NCBI RefSeq assembly: GCF_000876015.1
Contig: NZ_BBQM01000016.1
Coordinates: 248,001 to 312,000, forward strand
Source of the DNA: Cupriavidus basilensis
Lineage (GTDB): Bacteria; Pseudomonadota; Gammaproteobacteria; Burkholderiales; Burkholderiaceae
Length of the DNA: 64,000 bases
Direction: 5' to 3'
Shown one piece after another: positions 52,552-60,912 of this stretch. Every line of letters begins with the position of its first letter. Positions within the stretch are counted from its first letter, which is position 1. The notes under the pieces were generated by a model. It saw only the letters and a program-made list of their open reading frames with translations, had not been told where the DNA came from and made no database searches. The position numbers were made by a program, and so were the translations under genes.

Positions 52552-53598
52552 TCAGACCACGGGTCCGGCCGGGAAATCGAACCGATCTGACTTTCCGCCG
52601 GCGAAGCCTTGCCGCGTTCCCGGATCGTTGATGACCGAGTACGGGAAGACCGCCGGGATCGCGCTCACCGCGTCGAGCCGCGCGATCTGCGCGGGCGACA
52701 GCGCCACCTTTGCCGCGGCGAGATTGTTCTCCAGATGGGCCAGCGTGCGCGGCCCGATGATCGGCAGCGAGCCCTTGGCCGCGACCCAGGCGATGGCAAT
52801 CTCGCCGGGCGTGACGCCGGCCTCCTGGGCGACCGCGATCAGCGTGTCGAGAATCGCGGTGCGCTGCGGCGAATTCTCCGGCTGGAATACCTTGCCGCCG
52901 AAGCCTTCGGCGCGGCCCTTCTCGCCCTGCCGGTACTTGCCGGTCAGCATGCCGCCGCCGAGCGGCGACCAGGCCACCACGCCAAGGCCGAGCGCTTCGC
53001 CGGCCGGCAGGAGCTCCTGCTCGGTGGTGCGCTCGACCAGGCTGTGCTCGACCTGGAGACCGGCGATGGGCACCGCGCCGCGCAGCTCGGCGATGGTCGC
53101 GGCCCGCGCCACCCGCCACGCCGGAAAGTCCGAAAGACCCGCGTAGAGGATCTTGCCGGCCCGCGCGAGATCGTCGAAGCCCCGCACGATTTCCTCGATC
53201 GGGGTCACGCCATCGGCCATGTGGGCCCAGTAAAGGTCGATCCGGTCGGTCTTGAGCCGCTTCAGGCTCATCTCGACCGACGCGATCATCGCCTTGCGGC
53301 TGTTGCCGGTGGTAAAGAGGCCGGCCTTGGGATCGGTCCCCAGCGTGAACTTCGTCGCCAGCACGAAATCGTCGCGCCGTCCGGCCAGCAGCTCGCCCAG
53401 GATTTCCTCGGACTGGCCGAACTGGTAGCTGTTGGCCGTGTCGATGAAATTGCCGCCCGCGTCCGCGTAGGCATCGAAGATGCGGCGTGCCTCGCCGGGT
53501 TCGGTGCCATGACCCCATCTGGTCCCGAAATTCCCGGTTCCCAGCACCAGCTCGGAGACCCGCAGGCCGCTGTGTTTGCCGAAGAGTTTGTAGCGCAT
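52552..53598 (-). CDS. Aldo/keto reductase
   Basis: A 348-residue NADPH-dependent TIM-barrel reductase, of the large group related to Tas and YajO. LVLGTGNFGTRWGHG, FIDTANSYQFGQSEEILGEL (catalytic Asp and Tyr), ATKFTLG (Lys) and LYWAHMADGVTPIEEIV (His) are all present. WSPLGGGMLTGKYR and PIIGPRTLAHLENNL complete the cofactor site. GGAGAT precedes the ATG. It follows a TetR gene on the same strand after 133 bases. The end region overlaps nothing. Confidence 0.93.
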   Translation of the reverse strand: MRYKLFGKHSGLRVSELVLGTGNFGTRWGHGTEPGEARRIFDAYADAGGNFIDTANSYQFGQSEEILGELLAGRRDDFVLATKFTLGTDPKAGLFTTGNSRKAMIASVEMSLKRLKTDRIDLYWAHMADGVTPIEEIVRGFDDLARAGKILYAGLSDFPAWRVARAATIAELRGAVPIAGLQVEHSLVERTTEQELLPAGEALGLGVVAWSPLGGGMLTGKYRQGEKGRAEGFGGKVFQPENSPQRTAILDTLIAVAQEAGVTPGEIAIAWVAAKGSLPIIGPRTLAHLENNLAAAKVALSPAQIARLDAVSAIPAVFPYSVINDPGTRQGFAGGKSDRFDFPAGPVV

Positions 53599-53731
53599 GG
53601 ATCCATCTCCATTGATGTGAAACGTCGAGTCCGACGTGAAGGCGGACAAGAACAAGGCGAACAAGGACGCAGCGGCGTTACCGCGTAACGCACTGCCTGG
53701 AACAACGATGGTGATGACAGCGGCCGGACGC

Positions 53732-54382
53732 TTATGAGTCCGGCGGCTCGCCGGCGTGGCCGGCGTGGCTGGCGTGGCTGGCGTGGCTGGCGTGGCTGGC
53801 CGCGCCCTCGCGGCCGAGCACGCTGCCGACCGCGGAGTCGAGTATTCGCCGGGAAAGGGCCTCGTCCTCGACGATGCGGGACAAGAGCAGCGCGCCCACC
53901 ATCGTCGAGAGCACGACGACGGGATCGCCCTGCCCTTGGTCCGCGGGAGCAGGCGCGGCGCGCATGGCGTGGCCGAGGATCTCGAGATGCGACCTGAGGC
54001 CCGCCTCGAAACTGCGGACCAGTTCCGGGCTGTGCCGGGCGGCATCGGGGCCGAGCGCCGCGAACGCGCAGCCCTCGCCGATATGGTCGCGGTGGCCGCA
54101 CGACAGGTACTTGCCGACCAGCCTGGCCAGCGCCTCGTCGCCGCCGCTTTCCACCGTGTGCGCCCATTCCCGGGCGCTGTCGGCCATCGCGCGGTCGCAG
54201 GCCTGCGCCGCGAGATCGTCCTTCGACCGGAACTGCTTGTAGAAGCCCCCCTGGGTCAGGCCCGCGGCCCCCATCAGGTCGTTCAGGCCCACGCCATCGA
54301 AACCATGTTCGCGGAACAGCCGCCCGGCCGCCTCGATGACGGTGCGCCGGTTCTCTTCCGCCTGGGCACGGCTGACTCTCAT
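53732..54382 (-). CDS. TetR family transcriptional regulator with repetitive C-terminus
   Basis: A 216-residue regulator. The HTH is GLNDLMGAAGLTQGGFYKQF after a standard first helix (NRRTVIEAAGRLFREHGFDG). The C-terminal domain has the CGHRDHIGEGCAFAALGPDA segment typical of the group that includes AcuR- and NemR-like regulators, with a cysteine that could sense electrophiles. The last 20 residues are SHASHASHASHAGHAG-like, encoded by a 9-bp tandem repeat. GGAGAA precedes the ATG. It is upstream of and codirectional with an aldo/keto reductase, the probable target. Confidence 0.9.
   Translation of the reverse strand: MRVSRAQAEENRRTVIEAAGRLFREHGFDGVGLNDLMGAAGLTQGGFYKQFRSKDDLAAQACDRAMADSAREWAHTVESGGDEALARLVGKYLSCGHRDHIGEGCAFAALGPDAARHSPELVRSFEAGLRSHLEILGHAMRAAPAPADQGQGDPVVVLSTMVGALLLSRIVEDEALSRRILDSAVGSVLGREGAASHASHASHASHAGHAGEPPDS
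53753..53800. repeat. 9-bp tandem repeat (GGCGTGGCT) x5 inside the TetR gene
   Basis: One GGCGTGGCC and four GGCGTGGCT units follow each other directly and then a partial unit. The unit is in frame, so copy-number change adds or removes three residues (Ser-His-Ala on the coding strand) without frameshift. Confidence 0.85.
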
Positions 54383-54617
54383 GGGGTTCTCCGGTTGAGC
54401 GATGCGGCCAATTATATGGCGATCACCATCTATCTGCAACAAGGCTGCGTCGCGGCCCCGCCACCGGATCGCCGCGCAGCACGGCCTACCCATTCCAGTG
54501 CGCGCGCGGGCACGCCCCCGCATCGTCATGGTGCGAGGCGGGCCGGCATGCACGGGATTTCGCGCCTTGCCCCTCCTACACCAGGGGACTTCTCCGTGTT
54601 TTGCCTTTGGTCAACAC

Positions 54618-54632
54618 TGGCACAGATCATGC
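54618..54632 (+). promoter_or_regulatory. Sigma-54-like promoter candidate
   Basis: TGGCACA-gatc-ATGC has the GG/GC doublets at exact -24/-12 spacing and a strong -24 element. The -12 element deviates (ATGC for TTGC). It lies 48 bases before the GntR start codon. No sigma-54 activator is encoded in this cluster, so it could also be fortuitous. Confidence 0.35.
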
Positions 54633-54641
54633 TTGATCTTC

Positions 54642-54658
54642 TGGTGAACCTATCACCA
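54642..54658. promoter_or_regulatory. Inverted repeat, candidate GntR operator
   Basis: TGGTGA-accta-TCACCA has perfect 6-bp arms. It lies 21 bases before the GntR start codon. FCD-type GntR proteins often bind short TGGT/ACCA-containing palindromes in their own promoters, so autoregulation of the operon is likely. Confidence 0.55.
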
Positions 54659-54679
54659 ATACATTTTGAGGTGCTCACA

Positions 54680-55435
54680 GTGACCACGAAGAGCGATTCA
54701 GACAGAGATGGACAGTCGGGACAACTGGTATCCGTTCACCCCTCGCTCGGCGAATCGACCTATCACAGCCTGCGGCAGGAAATCCTCTCGTGCAAGCTGG
54801 CGATGGGCAGTTCGCTGACCGAAGCCTCCCTGATGGAGAAGTACAAGGTCGGCCGGGCCACCTGCCGCCTCGCGCTGGCCCGGCTGGTCCAGGAGGGGTT
54901 CGTGCGCTCCGTGCCGCGCCACGGCTACATCGTCACGCCGATCACGCTCAAGGACGTCGAGGAACTGTTCGCCATGCGCCTGCTGCTGGAGTCGGCCGCC
55001 GCCAAGCTGGCCGCGGGCAAGGCGGACATCCGGCTGCTCCGGCAGATCGAGGGCTCGGCGCGCAACAACACGGCTTCGCGCGATGCCGGAAACCGCATGG
55101 GCTTCTTCCTCGACGCCAACCGCGAGTTCCACCTGGCAATCGCCACGGCATCCGGCAACGGCCGGCTGGCGCAGAACATCTCCGTCCTGCTCGACGAGAT
55201 GAAGCGCCTGGTGGCGCTCGGCTTCGGCCGGCAGGGCGGCAGCGCCGAGATCGACCACGACCACATGGAGCTGATCGCCGCGCTCGAACGCGGCGATGGC
55301 ACCGCCGCCGAGCGGATCGTCAAGCGGCATATCCAGACCTTCCGCGACATGACGCTGGACAAGGTCATGAAGAGCATCCGCGCGCAGAGCGAGTCCATGT
55401 CGCTGGCCAACGTGCATCTCGGGGGCGGGCAATGA
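54680..55435 (+). CDS. GntR family regulator (FCD subfamily)
   Basis: A 251-residue regulator. The winged helix is STYHSLRQEILSCKLAMGSS with SLMEKYKVGRATCRLALARL and the wing SVPRHGYIVTPI. The FCD ligand domain contains the metal-binding pattern: Asp in DANREFHLAI with its histidine, and further histidines in DHDHMELIAAL and RHIQTFRD. Ligands of this subfamily are usually organic acids. GTG 54680 is preferred because TGAGG lies at proper spacing; ATG 54629 is an alternative. The stop overlaps the ABC ATPase start (ATGA), so the regulator is co-translated with the operon it probably controls. Confidence 0.92.
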   Translation: MTTKSDSDRDGQSGQLVSVHPSLGESTYHSLRQEILSCKLAMGSSLTEASLMEKYKVGRATCRLALARLVQEGFVRSVPRHGYIVTPITLKDVEELFAMRLLLESAAAKLAAGKADIRLLRQIEGSARNNTASRDAGNRMGFFLDANREFHLAIATASGNGRLAQNISVLLDEMKRLVALGFGRQGGSAEIDHDHMELIAALERGDGTAAERIVKRHIQTFRDMTLDKVMKSIRAQSESMSLANVHLGGGQ

Positions 55436-56241
55436 ACGCGGTGATCGCGATGGCCGCGGCGAAGACGCAGGCCTGCGAGCCGTCGAAGCAGGCGGATGTC
55501 GCGGTGCGCGTCGAGAACGTGAGCAAGTGGTTCGACACCCACGAGCCCAACGGGCTGACCGTGCTCAAGGACATCAGCTTCGAGGTGCCGCGCGGCTCCG
55601 TGGTGGCCCTGGTGGGCACCTCCGGCTGCGGCAAGAGCACCTTGCTGAACATCGTCTCGGGCCTGATCAAGGCCGACCGCGGCAGCATCACCTACGACGG
55701 CAAGGTGGGCAAGGACTTCGATGACTGGAGCAAGGTCACCTACATGTTCCAGGAAGACCGCCTGCTGCCGTGGCGCACGACGATCGACAACGTCGCCTTC
55801 GGCCTCGAAGCCGGGTCCATGCCCAAGCGCGAGCGCCGCGAGCGGGCGGGCGCGCTGCTCGAGCTGGTCGGGCTGCAGGCGTTCGCCGACGCCTATCCGC
55901 ACCAACTCTCCGGCGGCATGCGCAGCCGCGTGGCGCTGGCGCGCAGCCTGATCGGCGAGCCGAAGATCCTGCTGATGGACGAGCCGTTCTCGAAGCTCGA
56001 CCCCTCCATCCGCACACAGATGCACGAGGAAATCCTGCGCATCCACCGGCTCAAGCACCTGACGGTCGTGTTCGTCACGCACGACGTGGAAGAAGCCGTG
56101 GTGCTGGCCGACAGGGTGGTCGTGCTGTCCCCGCGCCCCGGGCGCGTCAAGGAGATCGTCGACATCGACATCCCGCGCCCCCGCAACTATCTCGGCCAAC
56201 CGTTCGTGGACAAGGTTCGTGAACTGCGCCAACTGCTCTGA
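55432..56241 (+). CDS. ABC transporter ATPase, NitT/TauT type
   Basis: The protein has 269 residues. Walker A is GTSGCGKST, the Q-loop is YMFQEDRLLPWRTTIDNVAF (the FQxxxLLPW form of the nitrate/taurine/sulfonate family), the signature is LSGGMRSRVALARSL and Walker B is ILLMDEPFSKLD. THDVEEAVVLADRVVVLSPR is the switch and following segment. It powers the importer whose permease and binding protein follow. The start overlaps the GntR stop by four bases. Confidence 0.94.
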   Translation: MNAVIAMAAAKTQACEPSKQADVAVRVENVSKWFDTHEPNGLTVLKDISFEVPRGSVVALVGTSGCGKSTLLNIVSGLIKADRGSITYDGKVGKDFDDWSKVTYMFQEDRLLPWRTTIDNVAFGLEAGSMPKRERRERAGALLELVGLQAFADAYPHQLSGGMRSRVALARSLIGEPKILLMDEPFSKLDPSIRTQMHEEILRIHRLKHLTVVFVTHDVEEAVVLADRVVVLSPRPGRVKEIVDIDIPRPRNYLGQPFVDKVRELRQLL

Positions 56242-56251
56242 GGCCCCCGCC

Positions 56252-57067
56252 ATGTCCACCACCGCGTCCAACTCCCCTCCCTCCGATATCGCCGAAGCCC
56301 CCGCGAAGGCGCGGCCGTCCGCCGGCCTCGCCACCCAGCGCCTCGCGCTCGCGCTGCTGCTGCTCGCCGGCTGGTGGGTCGCCTCGCTCAAGGCGCCCGC
56401 CTACGTCTTCCCGAGCCCCCAGCGCACGCTGGACGCCATGCGGACCATGATCGACAACGGCAGCTTCTTCACCGACATCCGCATGACCTTCGGCCGCGTC
56501 GTCTCCGGCTTCCTGATGGCCGTGGTCGTCGGCGTGCCGCTGGGCATCGTGCTGGGCGCCAACAAGCGGCTCGCCGATTTCTTCGAGCCCATCCTGGCGG
56601 TGGTCAACACCGTGTCGTCGGCCATCTGGGCGATCTTCGCGCTGATCTGGTTCGGCATCTCCAACATGACGACCATCTTCGTCGTGTTCATGACCGCCAT
56701 GCCGCTGATCCTGACCAACGTCTGGCAGGGCACGCGCACCGTGAACGCGGACTTCGTGGAGCTGGCCCGCGCCTTCCGCATGTCGGGCCGCCAGGTGCTC
56801 TGGAAGGTCTACCTGCCCACCGTGCTGCCCCACTTCTTCGCCGGCGCGCGGCTGGCCTTCGGCTTCGGCTGGCGGGTCAGCCTGGTGGCCGAGACGATCG
56901 GCTCCACCAGCGGGATCGGCTATCGCCTGCGGCAGGCCGCCGACCTCGTGCTGACCGATCAGGTCTTCGCCTGGACCTTCACCCTGGTGGCGATGATGCT
57001 GGTCATCGAACTGGGCCTGCTCAAACCGCTGGAGCGCCATCTCTTCCGCTGGAAAAAAGACGTCTGA
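56252..57067 (+). CDS. ABC transporter permease, NitT/TauT type
   Basis: A 271-residue inner-membrane protein with about six hydrophobic segments. The cytoplasmic loop that contacts the ATPase is visible as ELARAFRMSGRQVLWKVYLP, a form of the EAA motif found in SsuC/TauC-type permeases. LLLAGWWVASLKAPAYVFPS near the N-terminus is also typical. It starts 10 bases after the ATPase stop; the ATG at 56252 is chosen over in-frame upstream codons that overlap the ATPase. N-terminal 28 residues are Ala/Pro/Ser-rich and cytoplasmic. Confidence 0.93.
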   Translation: MSTTASNSPPSDIAEAPAKARPSAGLATQRLALALLLLAGWWVASLKAPAYVFPSPQRTLDAMRTMIDNGSFFTDIRMTFGRVVSGFLMAVVVGVPLGIVLGANKRLADFFEPILAVVNTVSSAIWAIFALIWFGISNMTTIFVVFMTAMPLILTNVWQGTRTVNADFVELARAFRMSGRQVLWKVYLPTVLPHFFAGARLAFGFGWRVSLVAETIGSTSGIGYRLRQAADLVLTDQVFAWTFTLVAMMLVIELGLLKPLERHLFRWKKDV

Positions 57068-57122
57068 ACAGACGCATCGCCGTACCGTCCCCCTCCCCCC
57101 ACCGCCCCCAATGGAGTTCCGC

Positions 57123-58118
57123 ATGAAATTCTCCCAACTCATCCGCATGAGTGCCTGCGCGCTCGGTCTGGCCATGTCGGCGGCCGGCGCGTCGGCCGCC
57201 ACGCCGATCCGCGTCGGCTACTGGACCAGCGGCGTCAGCCTCGGCTTCGGCGCCGTGATGGAAGCGCAGAAACAGTTGCAGGCGCGCGGCTTCGAACCGG
57301 AGTTCGTCTACTTCCCCGACGTCAACGGTCCCACCAAGGCGATCGCGGCCAACACCATCGACCTGGCCTTCGGCGCCAGCCTGGCCGGCGCCTTCAGCCT
57401 GGGCGACCAGGGCGTGCCGGTGAAGATCATCCTGGCCACGCAGATCGTCGAGGCCGAGTTCGTCGTGCCGGCCGACTCGCCCATCAAGACAATGGCCGAT
57501 CTCAAGGGCAAGAAGATCGGCATGGCGCCGACCGGCAGCGCCACGACCTCGGTCGGCACGGCCACGCTGCAGGCCAATCACGGCCTGTCCCCCAAGGACT
57601 ACAGCTTCGTGCCCGGCAACGAATCGCGCCTCGTGCAATTCGTGCTGCAAAAGGACGTCGACGCCGCGGCGCTGCGCTCCACCACCATCGCCCAGCTGGG
57701 GCATGACGTGGGCAAGCTGCGCACGCTCGCCACGTTCCGCGACGAGTGGCAGACCATGACGAAGTCCAAGTCGCTGCCGTACATCGGGGTGGCCATCATG
57801 CGCGACGACTGGATGAAGAAGTACCCGGACGGCGCGGCCCGGGCCGTGGCCGCCATGCGCGACACGCTGAACTTCGGCGCCAAGAACGGCGCAGCCGTCG
57901 TCGAGATCCTCAAGAAGGCCGGCAACCTGCCGGAATCGGGCGCCAGGATGTATGCCGACCGGTGGCTGGGCATGAACGCGGTGTCCCTGGAGCCGGCCGA
58001 CATCGACACCCTCAAGCGGACCTTCGACATCTTCAAGGCCGAAGGCATCCTCAAGGGCAACATGCCCGCCGACATCTTCCTGGCCCGACCCTACAACGAT
58101 GCAAAGGCACTGAAATGA
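57123..58118 (+). CDS. ABC transporter substrate-binding protein (NMT1/SsuA-like)
   Basis: A 331-residue periplasmic protein. The signal peptide is MKFSQLIRMSACALGLAMS, ending AGASA. The mature protein starts TPIRVGYWTSGVSLGFGAVM, and contains DVNGPTKAIAANTIDLAFGA and MADLKGKKIGMAPTGSATTS, typical of sulfonate/nitrate/thiamine-precursor binding proteins. Ligand unknown; the downstream oxygenase suggests an aromatic or heteroaromatic acid. GGAG precedes the ATG at 57123. Its stop overlaps the oxygenase alpha start (ATGA), an unusually tight link between a transporter and an enzyme. Confidence 0.92.
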   Translation: MKFSQLIRMSACALGLAMSAAGASAATPIRVGYWTSGVSLGFGAVMEAQKQLQARGFEPEFVYFPDVNGPTKAIAANTIDLAFGASLAGAFSLGDQGVPVKIILATQIVEAEFVVPADSPIKTMADLKGKKIGMAPTGSATTSVGTATLQANHGLSPKDYSFVPGNESRLVQFVLQKDVDAAALRSTTIAQLGHDVGKLRTLATFRDEWQTMTKSKSLPYIGVAIMRDDWMKKYPDGAARAVAAMRDTLNFGAKNGAAVVEILKKAGNLPESGARMYADRWLGMNAVSLEPADIDTLKRTFDIFKAEGILKGNMPADIFLARPYNDAKALK

Positions 58119-59359
58119 GCACTGTTCAAGAGCAAACCATCCGATGGCCCGAAGCGGGCGCGACACGCGTGCCGTACCGCATCTATTCGGACCAGGACAC
58201 CTACATGAAGGAGCAGCAGGCCATCTTCCGCGGGCCGGTGTGGAACTTCCTCTGCCTCGAGGCCGACATCCCCAACGTGGGCGACTACGTCACCACCAAG
58301 GTGGGCCATTCGTCCGTCGTGGTCATCCGCAGCCCGGACGGCGCGATCAAGTCCCTGGTCAACAAGTGCATCCACAAGGGCTCCGTGCTGTGCCACGAAG
58401 CGCGCGGCAACCGCAAGCGCCCGAACCTGGTGTGCCCGTACCACAACTGGGTCTATGACCTCAACGGCCGACTGACCGGCGTCGCCTTCGAGCACGGCAT
58501 CGCCGGCGGCGGCGGCATGCCGGAGGACTTCGACAAAAAGAACCACGGCCTCAAGGCGCTGCGCGTGGAAACCATCCGCGGGCTGGTGTTCGGCACCTTC
58601 AGCGACACCGTCGCGGACCTGCGCACCTATCTCGGGCCGGAGATGGTGGCCCACATCGAGCGCACGCTGTACGGGAAGGTCAAGATCCTCGGGCGCAGCA
58701 GCCAGATCATGCACAACAACTGGAAGCTGTACATCGAGAACAGCCGCGACAACTACCACCCCAGCCTGCTGCATGCGTTCTTCGCCACCTTCAAGATCAA
58801 CCGGCTGTCCGCCGAAGGCGGCACCATCCAGGACGATCACAGCCGCCACCACATCAGCTTCACCAAGCGCTTCACCGACGTGGGCCACCAGGCCTACGAC
58901 TCGGGCATCCTGCGCGCGATGAAGGACGACGTCGGGCTGCGGGACCCGTCGCTGATCGACCAGTGGATGGAATACCCGGACAACATCACCAACGCAATCC
59001 AGAGCCTCTTCCCCGGCTTCGTGCTGCACCAGATCATGAACGCGCTGGGCGTGCGCCAGTGCATCCCGCTCGGCCCGGACAAGTGCGAGCTGGTCTGGAC
59101 CCAGATCGGCTTCGAGGAAGACACGCCCGAGCAGACGCAGGTGCGCCGCAAGCAGAACAACCTCGTCGGGCCGGCCGGGCTGGTGTCGATGGAGGACGGC
59201 ATGATCGGCTACCTCGTCGAGAAGGGGATCAAGGGCTCCGAGGACGAATCGGCGGTGATCGAGATGGGGGGCAAGGGCACGGGTTCCATGCCCACGCGCG
59301 CGACCGAGACCTCGGTGCGCGGTTTCTGGGAGTTCTATCGGGAGTTGATGAATGTCTAG
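58115..59359 (+). CDS. Rieske aromatic-ring-hydroxylating oxygenase, alpha subunit
   Basis: A 414-residue catalytic subunit. The Rieske [2Fe-2S] site is C-x-H in NKCIHKGSVLC and C-x2-H in VCPYHNWVYD. The mononuclear iron site is in ENSRDNYHPSLLHAFF, giving the two histidines in H-x4-H with an acidic bridging residue before them; the third ligand lies toward the C-terminus. The layout resembles the NagG/AndAc group (salicylate 5-hydroxylase, anthranilate dioxygenase). It inserts oxygen into an aromatic ring using electrons from the reductase encoded at 62249. It overlaps the binding-protein gene at its start and the beta-subunit gene at its end. Confidence 0.94.
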   Translation: MSTVQEQTIRWPEAGATRVPYRIYSDQDTYMKEQQAIFRGPVWNFLCLEADIPNVGDYVTTKVGHSSVVVIRSPDGAIKSLVNKCIHKGSVLCHEARGNRKRPNLVCPYHNWVYDLNGRLTGVAFEHGIAGGGGMPEDFDKKNHGLKALRVETIRGLVFGTFSDTVADLRTYLGPEMVAHIERTLYGKVKILGRSSQIMHNNWKLYIENSRDNYHPSLLHAFFATFKINRLSAEGGTIQDDHSRHHISFTKRFTDVGHQAYDSGILRAMKDDVGLRDPSLIDQWMEYPDNITNAIQSLFPGFVLHQIMNALGVRQCIPLGPDKCELVWTQIGFEEDTPEQTQVRRKQNNLVGPAGLVSMEDGMIGYLVEKGIKGSEDESAVIEMGGKGTGSMPTRATETSVRGFWEFYRELMNV

Positions 59360-59855
59360 CATCACCAGGGATCCGGCGCTGGAATTGCCGACGGCCACGA
59401 AAACGAGCATCGACCGGCTGATGGCGCGCTACGCATCGGCCATCGACAACGGCGAGTACGAAGTCTGGCCAACGCTGTTTACCGAGGATGGCGTCTACCG
59501 CATCACGACGCGGACCGACTACGAGGCGGGACGCGACTTCGGCGTCTGGTACTGCAACAACCGCGGCATGCTCGAAGACCGCGTCCAGGCGATCCGCGGC
59601 GTGAACATCTACGAGCCGCACGTCTACCGGCACATGACCGGCGCCACCGAGGTGCTGAGCCTGGGCGGCGAGGAAGTCCGCTGCGAGACCAGCTACCTCG
59701 TCGTGCGGACCGATGTGGATGGCGACATGACCGTGTTCAGCGCCGGCCGCTATGTCGACCATCTGGTTTTCGAGGGCGGCCAGGCGCTGCTGCGCTCGCG
59801 CGTCGTGGTGGCCGATTCGGCGCGCTTCGACACGCTGGTCGCCCTTCCGATCTGA
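59352..59855 (+). CDS. Rieske aromatic-ring-hydroxylating oxygenase, beta subunit
   Basis: This 167-residue protein has the SnoaL/NTF2-like fold of dioxygenase beta subunits: RYASAIDNGEYEVWPTLFTE, DGVYRITTRTDYEAG, DRVQAIRGVNIYEPHVYRHM and LRSRVVVADSARFDTLVALP follow the family pattern. It builds the alpha3-beta3 hexamer and has no cofactor of its own. It overlaps the alpha gene by eight bases, so the two should be made in equal amounts. Confidence 0.92.
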   Translation: MSSITRDPALELPTATKTSIDRLMARYASAIDNGEYEVWPTLFTEDGVYRITTRTDYEAGRDFGVWYCNNRGMLEDRVQAIRGVNIYEPHVYRHMTGATEVLSLGGEEVRCETSYLVVRTDVDGDMTVFSAGRYVDHLVFEGGQALLRSRVVVADSARFDTLVALPI

Positions 59856-59864
59856 GGGGCGCAC

Positions 59865-60851
59865 GTGACGTTTCGATTGCACCTCGACAGCAAGCGCGCC
59901 AAGCCGCCGGCTTTCCACCTGGACGCGGCCGCGTGGGCCAAGGCTGCCGCGCGGCATCCCGAACTGGCCGCGCTGGTCGACGTCTCGTTCAGCTGGGACG
60001 GCGAGCGGCTCCACGAGCATTTGTCCTCGGCGGATGCGCTGATCGCCTCCGGCTTCGACCGGAAGGCCGTCAATGCGGCGCCGCGGCTGCGCTGGATCCA
60101 TACGACGGGCGCCGGCGTGGACCACCTGATGCCGATCTCCGACTTCCGGCCGGACCTCGCGCTGACCAACAGCAGCGGCATCCACAGTGACAAAGCCGGC
60201 GAGTCCGCCCTGATGGCCCTGCTGATGCTCAACGCGCGCATGCCCGAAGTCATGGCGAACCAGCGCGCGCGCGCCTGGCACAGCCTCATGACCGGGCCGA
60301 TCCGCGGCAAGCGGCTCGTGCTGATCGGCTTCGGCGACATCGGCCAGGCCGTGGGCCTGGCGGCGCAGAACCTGGGGCTGGCGGTGACGGCGGTCACGCG
60401 CAGCGGAACGCCCAAGGCGGAAGCGCCCGGCATTCCCGTCGCGCCCACCGCGAGGCTGGACGCGCTGCTGCCCACGGCGGACTTCGTCGTGGTGACGGCG
60501 CCGCTGACCGAAGAGACGCGCAACCTGATGAGCGCGGCGCGGCTGGCGCTGCTGCCGCCCCATGCCGGCATCGTGAACATGGCCCGGGCCGCGCTGGTGG
60601 ACTACCCGGCGCTGGCGCAGCGCCTGCGCGACGGCCTGCTGGGCGGCGCGGTGCTGGACGTCTTCGACAACGAGCCGCTGCCGCCCGAATCCGCGTACTG
60701 GGACGTGCCCCGGCTCGTGGTGACGCCGCACATCACCTGCGATGCCCCTGACTACGGCCAGCGCGTCCTCGACCTGTGGTTCGACAACTTCCGCCGCCTG
60801 CGGGCAGGCGAAGCGCTGCGCAACCAGGTCGACCGCGCGCAAGGCTACTGA
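59865..60851 (+). CDS. D-2-hydroxyacid dehydrogenase
   Basis: A 328-residue NAD(P)-dependent enzyme. The nucleotide site is GFGDIGQAVGLAAQNLGL. The catalytic Arg is in NMARAALVDYPAL, Glu in DVFDNEPLPPES and His in VVTPHITCDAP, the full Arg-Glu-His set. GKAGESALMALLM-like sequence (DKAGESALMALL) is the dimer/substrate region. It interconverts a D-2-hydroxyacid and a 2-ketoacid. The GTG start is 9 bases after the beta-subunit stop with GAGG in between. Its place between oxygenase subunits and RidA suggests it acts on a ring-cleavage or side-chain product. Confidence 0.9.
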   Translation: MTFRLHLDSKRAKPPAFHLDAAAWAKAAARHPELAALVDVSFSWDGERLHEHLSSADALIASGFDRKAVNAAPRLRWIHTTGAGVDHLMPISDFRPDLALTNSSGIHSDKAGESALMALLMLNARMPEVMANQRARAWHSLMTGPIRGKRLVLIGFGDIGQAVGLAAQNLGLAVTAVTRSGTPKAEAPGIPVAPTARLDALLPTADFVVVTAPLTEETRNLMSAARLALLPPHAGIVNMARAALVDYPALAQRLRDGLLGGAVLDVFDNEPLPPESAYWDVPRLVVTPHITCDAPDYGQRVLDLWFDNFRRLRAGEALRNQVDRAQGY

Positions 60852-60912
60852 ACAGGCAGGCATCCCGCCCGCCCACCGAATATTTCACCGAATACTCCAG
60901 GTAGACACAGAC

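Larger units (their letters stand above)
54383..54679. other. Intergenic region upstream of the Rieske/ABC operon
   Basis: This 297-base divergent region lies between the minus-strand TetR gene and the plus-strand GntR gene. It contains a -24/-12-like element (54618-54632) and an inverted repeat (54642-54658), both close to the GntR start. An AT-richer stretch at 54408-54440 adjoins the TetR start. No gene is seen. Confidence 0.5.
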
